Assembly (NCBI GenBank): GCA_002684575.1
Contig: NYVP01000043.1
Span: 53,213-59,154, forward strand
DNA: 5,942 nucleotides
Source of the DNA: Verrucomicrobiales bacterium
GTDB lineage: Bacteria; Verrucomicrobiota; Verrucomicrobiia; Verrucomicrobiales; DEV007
Direction: 5' to 3'
The translations under genes and the position numbers were made by a program. Of the stretch, positions 1 through 4,599 are shown one piece after another. Position 1 is the first letter of the stretch; each line of letters opens with the position of its first letter. The notes under the pieces were generated by a model that worked only from the letters and a program-made list of their open reading frames with translations, was not told the origin of the DNA and made no database searches.

Positions 1-101
1 GCTTCCATACGTCGCAATAAGTTATTCCTAACTTTATTTTCTTGACCAGAAAGTACATGAACTACGTACCATTGATCTTTGGGTGCGGGAATTAAAGCCA
101 T
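1..101 (-). CDS. nusG: Transcription termination/antitermination protein NusG, N-terminal fragment (cut by window edge)
   Basis: Only the first 33 codons are present. The protein starts MALIPAPKDQWYVVHVLSGQ and continues with ENKVRNNLLRRMEA. The W-Y-V-V-x-x-x-S-G-x-E-x-K-V pattern is the opening beta strand and first helix of the NusG N-terminal domain. In the family this domain binds the RNA polymerase clamp helices and stabilises the elongation complex, while the missing C-terminal KOW domain contacts Rho or ribosomal protein S10. The ATG lies 42 bp downstream of the secE stop on the same strand, which is the usual secE-nusG order, so the two are almost certainly co-transcribed. No clear Shine-Dalgarno sequence precedes the start; the 5' flank is A/T-rich and ends in TTAAG. 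The identification is firm despite the short fragment because of both motif and position. Confidence 0.95.
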   Translation of the reverse strand, partial: MALIPAPKDQWYVVHVLSGQENKVRNNLLRRME

Positions 102-143
102 CTTAATTTATATTTTTTCGATCTAAAATTTGTTCACACACAA

Positions 144-365
144 TTAAATTCCTGTGACCATTTTTATAATTTCAAAAAGTATGAGGTCCCATAAACTAAC
201 AAAAGCTCCAAGAAGCATCATAGCTATAAATACAACAATCGTAGAATCTGTAAGCTCCTTAAACCTCTTGAAACCCTTCTCACCTTTTCCTTTAGGGATC
301 CAAGGCCAACTTGCTTTTTTAAGCTCAGCCTTAACTTCCCTCATATATCCATACGCTTTTTTCAT
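144..365 (-). CDS. secE: Preprotein translocase subunit SecE
   Basis: This 73-residue protein is the small essential subunit of the SecYEG channel, which exports unfolded proteins across, or inserts them into, the inner membrane. The sequence shows a basic amphipathic N-terminal half with the SecE signature AELKKASWPW near residues 13-22, where the W-P pair is diagnostic. A short K/G-rich linker follows, then one membrane helix at about residues 43-64 (STIVVFIAMMLLGAFVSLW), leaving a few residues at the end. The length fits the single-helix form found in most bacteria, not the three-helix E. coli form. The gene sits between tRNA-Trp (34 nt upstream) and nusG. No Shine-Dalgarno sequence is visible before the ATG, so processing of the tRNA 3' end would leave a short, A-rich leader without one. 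Confidence 0.95.
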   Translation of the reverse strand: MKKAYGYMREVKAELKKASWPWIPKGKGEKGFKRFKELTDSTIVVFIAMMLLGAFVSLWDLILFEIIKMVTGI

Positions 366-399
366 TTAAGTTTGTTTGTTGGTTCCCGTGGTAAAGGCT

Positions 400-477
400 T
401 GGCAGGGTAGGAGGGATTCGAACCCCCGACACCCGGTTTTGGAGACCGGTGCTCTAACCAGGCTGAGCTACTACCCT
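400..477 (-). tRNA. trnW: tRNA-Trp (anticodon CCA)
   Basis: A full cloverleaf can be folded by hand on the minus strand. It has a 7-bp acceptor stem AGGGTAG/CTACCCT, a D arm GCTC/GAGC, an anticodon stem CCGGT/ACCGG with loop CTCCAAA (anticodon CCA), a 5-nt variable loop, and a T arm GGGGG/CCCTC with loop TTCGAAT containing one G-U pair. The discriminator is G, as expected for bacterial tRNA-Trp, and the terminal CCA is encoded in the DNA (positions 402-400). The gene lies between tuf and secE, so it is probably excised from their shared transcript. Confidence 0.97.
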
Positions 478-543
478 CTTTGAGTTTATCTATATCGTCT
501 TCTTTCTGTTAAACTCTTTCTAGAGGCTTCTTTTTTACGGCGG

Positions 544-589
544 AGCCGGATCCACCTCGGGCTAATTAATTGCCCGGCCAGATCCGGCT
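544..589 (-). other. Strong GC-rich hairpin between tuf and tRNA-Trp
   Basis: The arms AGCCGGATC (544-552) and GATCCGGCT (581-589) pair perfectly over 9 bp. Inside them, CGGGC (558-562) pairs with GCCCG (572-576) around the loop 563-571, which is AT-only. Between the two stems, minus-strand RNA can add a U-G and a G-U pair, while plus-strand RNA would have C-A mismatches there, so the structure favours the minus-strand transcript. It begins 29 nt after the tuf stop. No U-tract follows on the minus strand (the next bases are CCGCCGTAAAAAAG), so it is not a standard intrinsic terminator. More likely roles are protection of the tuf 3' end, an RNase processing signal, or a partial terminator that lowers expression of the genes after tuf. 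It could also be a dispersed REP-like repeat. Confidence 0.75.
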
Positions 590-618
590 TACCTAAATGG
601 ATGTAATTGGGGTTTAAA

Positions 619-1803
619 TTAGTCGAGAATATCAGCAACTCTACCAGCTCCGACAGTTCTTCCACCTTCACGGATAGCAAAACGAATCGTTTTCTCCATT
701 GCGATCGGTGTAATTAAGTCAACTTCCATAGTAACATTGTCACCAGGCATAACCATCTCAACACCATCGGGTAGTTTGATAGTTCCTGTTACGTCTGTTG
801 TTCTGAAGTAGAACTGTGGACGATAGTTACTGAAGAATGGAGTATGTCTTCCTCCCTCATCTTTACTCAAAACGTAAACCTCAGAGGTAAATTTCTGGTG
901 TGGGGTGATAGAGCCTGGCTTAGCGATAACCTGACCACGCTCGATGTCTTCTTTTTTGACACCTCTTAATAATATACCGACATTATCACCTGCTTCTCCG
1001 CGATCAAGTAACTTACGGAACATTTCGATATCAGTAACAGTTGTTGTTTGAGTGTCACGGATTCCAACTATTTCGACTTCCTCCATCTTATTAACAACAC
1101 CTCTCTCTACACGACCTGTGGCAACAGTACCTCGGCCTTCAATCGAGAAAACATCCTCAATAGGCATGAGGAAATCCTGATCAACTGGACGTTCTGGCTT
1201 AGGAATGTAATCATCAACAGCAGCCATAAGTTTCATGATATTGTCTTGTTGTTCTCCCTCACCCTCAAGAGCCTTGAGAGCAGATCCTTTAACAATCGGA
1301 ATATCGTCTCCAGGGAATTCATACTGGCTAAGTAATTCACGAATTTCCATCTCGACAAGATCAAGAAGCTCAGGATCATCGACCTGATCAGTCTTGTTAA
1401 GGAAAACAACAATTGCTGGAACACCAACCTGACGTGCAAGAAGTATGTGCTCTCTTGTCTGAGGCATTGGACCATCAGCGGCAGAACAAACCAAAATAGC
1501 GCCGTCCATTTGTGCGGCTCCTGTAATCATATTTTTTACATAATCAGCGTGACCGGGACAATCAACATGAGCGTAGTGTCTATTCTCTGTTTCATATTCA
1601 ACGTGTGCAGTTGAAATTGTAATTCCACGCTCTTTTTCTTCCGGTGCTGCGTCGATTTCGTCGTAATTTTTCTTCTCAGCCAAACCTTTTTCCGCCAGAG
1701 TGTGACAGATAGCAGCGGTGAGCGTGGTCTTCCCATGATCAACGTGACCGATTGTGCCGATGTTGACGTGGGGCTTATTCCTTTCGAATGCTTCTTTGGC
1801 CAT
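619..1803 (-). CDS. tuf: Translation elongation factor Tu (EF-Tu)
   Basis: EF-Tu is the GTPase that carries aminoacyl-tRNA to the ribosomal A site in the cytoplasm. The 394-residue length is normal for the family. The G domain shows the P-loop GHVDHGKT (19-26), switch I RGITI (59-63), DCPGH (81-85, with catalytic His85), the guanine-specificity motif NKTD (136-139) and SALKALEG (174-181). Domain 2 follows from about residue 205, with [13 protein letters not shown] near 224-236. Domain 3 includes GGRHTPFF and [14 protein letters not shown] and ends [14 protein letters not shown] replaces the NKCD of E. coli, a position that varies between phyla. The ATG matches the conserved MAKE start, but no Shine-Dalgarno sequence precedes it (CTAATAAAGTC). 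The gene lies between tRNA-Thr and tRNA-Trp and looks intact. Its codon and base composition is visibly richer in GC than that of the genes on the right, as expected for a highly expressed gene. Confidence 0.99.
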   Translation of the reverse strand: MAKEAFERNKPHVNIGTIGHVDHGKTTLTAAICHTLAEKGLAEKKNYDEIDAAPEEKERGITISTAHVEYETENRHYAHVDCPGHADYVKNMITGAAQMDGAILVCSAADGPMPQTREHILLARQVGVPAIVVFLNKTDQVDDPELLDLVEMEIRELLSQYEFPGDDIPIVKGSALKALEGEGEQQDNIMKLMAAVDDYIPKPERPVDQDFLMPIEDVFSIEGRGTVATGRVERGVVNKMEEVEIVGIRDTQTTTVTDIEMFRKLLDRGEAGDNVGILLRGVKKEDIERGQVIAKPGSITPHQKFTSEVYVLSKDEGGRHTPFFSNYRPQFYFRTTDVTGTIKLPDGVEMVMPGDNVTMEVDLITPIAMEKTIRFAIREGGRTVGAGRVADILD

Positions 1804-1971
1804 GACTTTATTAGTGGTGAGCTCTATGTATATTAAGAACTAGGGTCTATATTTAGGGTTCCTAACAAATTTAAAAGACAATATTTTCTTGGCTTATTGA
1901 ATTTGTTTTTTTTGTTTTTATTGTTTCCGATTTATTCGGTAGTTATTATTTTAATTTTACACTTTTTTGCG
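1804..1971 (-). other. A-rich spacer and tuf leader between tRNA-Thr and tuf
   Basis: This gap holds no credible ORF. Read on the minus strand, its first half is strongly A-rich with few G residues. It contains a small CCGA/TCGG hairpin with a 5-nt loop (1927-1939). Nearer the gene, two copies of TAGGGT (plus strand, 1841-1846 and 1854-1859) lie 13 bp apart. I could not find a convincing -35/-10 pair, so tuf is probably transcribed through tRNA-Thr and its mRNA 5' end formed by tRNA 3' processing. An internal promoter cannot be excluded in DNA this rich in A and T. Confidence 0.5.
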
Positions 1972-2046
<75 letters not shown>

Positions 2047-2055
2047 GTGTCGGTA

Positions 2056-2096
2056 TCTAATAATGTTATGAGTATTAATCTCGTTTGTTTATTAGA
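2056..2096 (-). repeat. 8-bp inverted repeat in the tRNA-Thr leader
   Basis: TCTAATAA (2056-2063) and TTATTAGA (2089-2096) are perfect reverse complements separated by 25 nt. The interior holds GAGATTAATACTC on the minus strand, which is itself a small imperfect palindrome. The structure ends about 10 nt before the mature tRNA 5' end, so it could shape RNase P or endonuclease processing. It is AT-only apart from one G-C pair per arm, so it would be weak. Confidence 0.35.
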
Positions 2097-2210
2097 AAAG
2101 AAACACTCACGCAGTCCACAGAAGCCGAAAAGTTGGTAACCAAAAACACCTTCAAATATGATCATGTCATCAGTTAAAAACCTATCCACCCCTGCGAAAA
2201 AGTGGAGCGA

Positions 2211-2238
2211 AATCTATCAAATTGGTCGTTAGTGTCAA
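2211..2238 (-). promoter_or_regulatory. Probable housekeeping promoter of the tRNA-Thr-tuf-tRNA-Trp-secE-nusG operon
   Basis: On the minus strand a perfect TTGACA -35 box (2238-2233) is followed after 16 bp by TAGATT (2216-2211), which matches the -10 consensus TATAAT at four of six positions including the key A2 and T6. An A/T-rich stretch with seven T residues lies just upstream and could act as an UP element. Downstream comes TCGCTCC, a GC-rich discriminator of the kind seen at stringently controlled stable-RNA promoters. Transcription would start near 2204. It is the only well-matched pair I found upstream of tRNA-Thr. A second, closer tRNA promoter with poor boxes is possible. Confidence 0.6.
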
Positions 2239-2310
2239 AAAAATTTTGAGATTTTTAAGCCTTTCGTGGATTGATTTTCTTAACTTGTTTATAATGAATG
2301 GATTACAAAT

Positions 2311-2325
2311 AAAACTTTTAGTTTT
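2311..2325 (-). terminator. Weak candidate terminator hairpin after the phosphoesterase gene
   Basis: AAAACT and AGTTTT form a 6-bp stem with a 3-nt loop, about 40 nt after the stop codon, followed on the minus strand by ATTTG. The stem has a single G-C pair and no real U-tract, so it falls short of an efficient intrinsic terminator. It is the best candidate in the gap; termination here may be Rho-dependent or incomplete. Confidence 0.15.
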
Positions 2326-2365
2326 CTTAAATGCTGAGAATATTTAAATAAAAATTACACCCTTT

Positions 2366-3181
2366 TTAGTCTATTATTTCCGCAATTCTTTCAATACCGA
2401 CAGCTTTTCCAGTTGTTGTATCAATATCCACTAGAGCACCTCGAATCTCTACAGGACCCTTTGCCACTGGCATAGTTTGAGGCATTGAAGTTTTCATTCT
2501 GTGTAAAATTGGCTCCACTCGACGACCCAAAATGGATTCTTTGGGTCCACACATTCCAGCATCACAGAGAAATGCTGTGCCTTTGGGAAGAATTTGCTCA
2601 TCAGCAGTTTGAACATGTGTATGAGTCCCAACTACTGCAGAAACTCTTCCATCTAAATATCGAGCTGTGGCAATTTTTTCACTTGTAGCTTCAGCATGAA
2701 AATCCAAAAAAACCATTTTAACATCATGCTCATTTCTTATTCTTTCTAACTCCCCGTCAATTGCAATTAAAGGATTTTCAAGTGGTGGATTCATGAATGT
2801 TCTTCCCTGCGCATTCATGACAGCTACCGGTCCTTTATCTGATTCTAAAACAACACTACCACTACCGGGAGGTTGATCAGGGTAATTAAGTGGTCTCAAC
2901 AGTCGAGGTTCGGTCGGTAAGAAATCAACAATTTCTCTCTGATCCCAAATATGATCTCCAGTAGTAATTACCGTTGCACCGGCTCTAAGCAATCCAATTG
3001 CTATCTTAGGAGTAATTCCTCTACCTCCTGCCGAATTCTCTCCATTTACTACAATAAAATCAATGCCTCGGTCTTCACGCAACTTTGGTATAAATATCGC
3101 AACAGCCTTACGACCTGGTTCGCCAACAATGTCTCCCAAAAAGAGTAACCGAAGATTCTTATTATGTGGAAGCTTGTCCAA
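2366..3181 (-). CDS. ymdB: YmdB/TIGR00282-family metallophosphoesterase (putative cyclic-nucleotide phosphodiesterase)
   Basis: This 271-residue protein belongs to the calcineurin-like family of Bacillus YmdB and Deinococcus DR1281, soluble dinuclear-metal enzymes reported to act on 2',3'- or 3',5'-cyclic nucleotides. Metal-site motifs appear in order: GDIVGEPGR (Asp17), NGENSAGGRGIT (Glu48, Asn49), TTGDHIWDQ (Asp76, His77), DFHAEATSEK (His162) and GTHTHVQTAD (His187, His189). The length is close to the family norm of about 260-270. At position 76 Asp replaces the Asn usual in the GNH motif. The start codon is TTG at 3181-3179: a TAG stop lies in frame 9 bases before it, no ATG or GTG exists before the first conserved strand, and an AGG 8 nt upstream can act as a weak Shine-Dalgarno. 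The family is often encoded near rny, but no such gene is seen here; the neighbour is a divergent amidase gene. Substrate cannot be inferred from the sequence. Confidence 0.93.
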   Translation of the reverse strand: MDKLPHNKNLRLLFLGDIVGEPGRKAVAIFIPKLREDRGIDFIVVNGENSAGGRGITPKIAIGLLRAGATVITTGDHIWDQREIVDFLPTEPRLLRPLNYPDQPPGSGSVVLESDKGPVAVMNAQGRTFMNPPLENPLIAIDGELERIRNEHDVKMVFLDFHAEATSEKIATARYLDGRVSAVVGTHTHVQTADEQILPKGTAFLCDAGMCGPKESILGRRVEPILHRMKTSMPQTMPVAKGPVEIRGALVDIDTTTGKAVGIERIAEIID

Positions 3182-3231
3182 ATGAATTACCTAGTTGGAT
3201 TTTAAATTTATACAGTTCATGCTGTGATGTT

Positions 3232-3239
3232 ATTATAAT
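3232..3239. promoter_or_regulatory. Symmetric ATTATAAT box in the divergent intergenic region (candidate -10 for both directions)
   Basis: The 84 bp between the two divergent genes contain ATTATAAT, which is its own reverse complement, so a perfect TATAAT can be read on both strands. On the plus strand it lies at 3234-3239, 26 bp before the amidase ATG; 17 bp further upstream is TACAGT, a poor -35. On the minus strand it lies at 3237-3232, about 50 bp before the TTG start, with ATAGTC as an equally poor -35. A separate minus-strand TATAAA closer to the phosphoesterase gene is another -10 candidate. Function is inferred only from sequence and position. Confidence 0.4.
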
Positions 3240-3265
3240 CAAGTTTATAGTAATGACTATCACTA

Positions 3266-4585
3266 ATGTTTGATAAAGATCAGCTGATAAAGAATCATAC
3301 ACGATGTCTGTACTTTTTTATATTAGCATTTACTGTCTTTAGTTTAATCTTAGTATTAATTTTCAAAATTGGGGTTTTCGAACAAGATGAAATCGAAGAG
3401 TACCAACTAAAAGTTCGCCCTAAACTCAGCACATTGGCAATAAATCCTAATTGGGATAATCTAAAATATTATCAGGAAACAATTAGCAAAAAAAAATTCC
3501 TTCAAGAAATTCAATCTGTTTATTCAGAAGGAGAATCTTGGAAATTAGCCGTTAAGATCAATGACAATTACGTTGACTTAAAAACTAAAGCTAACAATTC
3601 TACTCGAATATTTTTTTCAAAAAAAAATTCGAGTTTGAAAGCTCCAAGGTTTTGGAGAAAAGCGGACGAACTTCCAAAGCTTATCCGTTCCACCAGCAAA
3701 CCACTAAGCAATATTTCGATTGTAATTGACCCTGGTCATATCGGAGGAGAATGGGCAAAAATGGAAGGAAGATGGTATCAGATCAACAATTCTGGGATAG
3801 AAATTAAGGAGGGCGAACTTACTTTGGAAGTTGCAAAAAAGTTAAAACAAAAATTAGAAAACTTAGGAGCTAAGGTTGAATTAGTCAGATCTGAAAAAAG
3901 ACCAGTTAATCAATTAAGTCCCATAGATTTTATTAGTTTAGCGAAAGAAATCTTGAAATCTAAAGGCATGGATTCGAATGAAAAAAATATTAAAAGAGAA
4001 TCTGAAATTTTATTCTACAGAAGTCACGAAATTCGTAGAAGAGCTTTTATAATTAATAAAAAAATTAAACCCGATATTGTTATATGCGTACACTTTAATG
4101 CCGAATCTTGGGGAAATCCTTCCAGCCCGATTTTAACAAAAAAGAATCATCTACATCTTCTAATTAATGGTAATTACAGTCGATCCGAATTTGGGCTAGA
4201 GGATAACCGTTATCATCTTTTTATTCGTCTTTTCCAAGGTATTCACTCAGAGGAATTTAAAATCAGCAAGGCAGTCGCTCAATCAATGGCTAAGGAAACG
4301 GGTTTGCCTCCATACAAATATAAGACATCAAATGCTAAACTTCTAGATACAAATGAACCATACATTTATGCCAGAAATCTTTTGGCTAATCGAATCTACC
4401 ATTGCCCAGTTATATTCCTTGAACCATACGTAATGAATAATAAAGAATTTTACGATAGGGTTAAATTAGGATCCTACAGTGGCTTCAAAACTATCAATGG
4501 TAAAAAACGCAAAAGCCTTATGGATGAATATACAGACGGTGTAGTCAATGGACTGAAAAAATACTATATTGAAAATCGGAATTGA
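3266..4585 (+). CDS. Membrane-anchored N-acetylmuramoyl-L-alanine amidase (Amidase_3 family)
   Basis: Enzymes of this zinc family cut the amide bond between N-acetylmuramic acid and the stem peptide of peptidoglycan during cell separation or wall turnover. The 439-residue protein starts with a short basic N-terminus and one hydrophobic helix at about residues 15-36 with no evident cleavage site, so it is probably anchored with its bulk in the periplasm. Residues 37-150 form a region I do not recognise. The catalytic domain spans about 150-430: IVIDPGH with His158, KEGELTL with Glu182, VICVHFNAE with His276 (three zinc ligands), and VIFLEPYVMNN with Glu386 as the likely catalytic acid. About 35 extra residues (roughly 215-252) interrupt the segment that usually reads TRxxDxxVxLxxR, making the domain longer than usual. 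No Shine-Dalgarno sequence precedes the ATG. A PrsW-like gene follows after 14 bp, suggesting an operon. The family is firm; the biological role is inferred. Confidence 0.9.
   Translation: MFDKDQLIKNHTRCLYFFILAFTVFSLILVLIFKIGVFEQDEIEEYQLKVRPKLSTLAINPNWDNLKYYQETISKKKFLQEIQSVYSEGESWKLAVKINDNYVDLKTKANNSTRIFFSKKNSSLKAPRFWRKADELPKLIRSTSKPLSNISIVIDPGHIGGEWAKMEGRWYQINNSGIEIKEGELTLEVAKKLKQKLENLGAKVELVRSEKRPVNQLSPIDFISLAKEILKSKGMDSNEKNIKRESEILFYRSHEIRRRAFIINKKIKPDIVICVHFNAESWGNPSSPILTKKNHLHLLINGNYSRSEFGLEDNRYHLFIRLFQGIHSEEFKISKAVAQSMAKETGLPPYKYKTSNAKLLDTNEPYIYARNLLANRIYHCPVIFLEPYVMNNKEFYDRVKLGSYSGFKTINGKKRKSLMDEYTDGVVNGLKKYYIENRN
3603..3633 (+). repeat. 31-bp near-perfect palindrome with T7 and A9 runs inside the amidase gene
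   Basis: The 15-nt arms 3603-3617 and 3619-3633 (CTCGAAT... and ...ATTCGAG) flank one central C and pair at 14 of 15 positions; the only mismatch is 3610 with 3626. It encodes residues of the uncharacterised region ahead of the catalytic domain. The A9 run is the second in this gene: C, nine A, TTC occurs at 3487-3499 and again at 3618-3630. Composition bias alone could produce part of this. Confidence 0.8.
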
Positions 4586-4599
4586 ATTTTTTGTTTAAT

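Larger units (their letters stand above)
2047..2365. other. Intergenic region between tRNA-Thr and the phosphoesterase gene
   Basis: This stretch of about 320 bp is AT-rich and has no credible gene. Read from high to low coordinates on the minus strand it holds a weak AT hairpin after the phosphoesterase gene, a good promoter candidate, and a leader of about 158 nt before tRNA-Thr. The leader contains an 11-bp palindrome TTGGTAACCAA (2133-2143) and an 8-bp inverted repeat next to the tRNA. A minus-strand 42-codon ORF starting at 2165 runs into the tRNA, and a 24-codon plus-strand ORF starts at 2158; neither looks coding. Confidence 0.6.

Noticed and set aside
154..369. 71-codon plus-strand ORF opposite secE
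   Set aside because: It is fully antisense to secE, which has a clear family signature and conserved context; its translation has no recognisable domain.
486..680. 64-codon minus-strand ORF overlapping the tuf 3' end and the hairpin
   Set aside because: It is out of frame with tuf, covers the GC-rich hairpin, and its arginine/lysine-rich end looks like translated non-coding sequence.
1048..1742. ORFs of 68-95 codons in other frames within tuf (one plus-strand, two minus-strand)
   Set aside because: All lie inside the highly conserved tuf gene and are frame shadows with low-complexity translations.
2181..2192. CCTATCCACCCC as a possible DnaA box
   Set aside because: It differs from TTATCCACA at two positions and no cluster of boxes or AT-rich unwinding element with dnaA or dnaN is present.
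2158..2232. 24-codon plus-strand ORF in the intergenic region
   Set aside because: It is very short, lies across the proposed promoter on the other strand and has no supporting signal.
2485..3148. Two plus-strand ORFs (67 and 65 codons) opposite the phosphoesterase gene
   Set aside because: They are antisense to conserved catalytic motifs and have no start signals or recognisable domains.
3212..3225. ACAG-N6-CTGT as a possible LexA-type operator
   Set aside because: The half-sites are in the opposite order and at different spacing from the CTGT-N8-ACAG box, with no other support.
3271..3293. 9-bp direct repeat TGATAAAGA and the palindrome ATCAGCTGAT at the start of the amidase gene
   Set aside because: Both are short, lie within the coding sequence in an AT-rich context and are expected by chance at this size.
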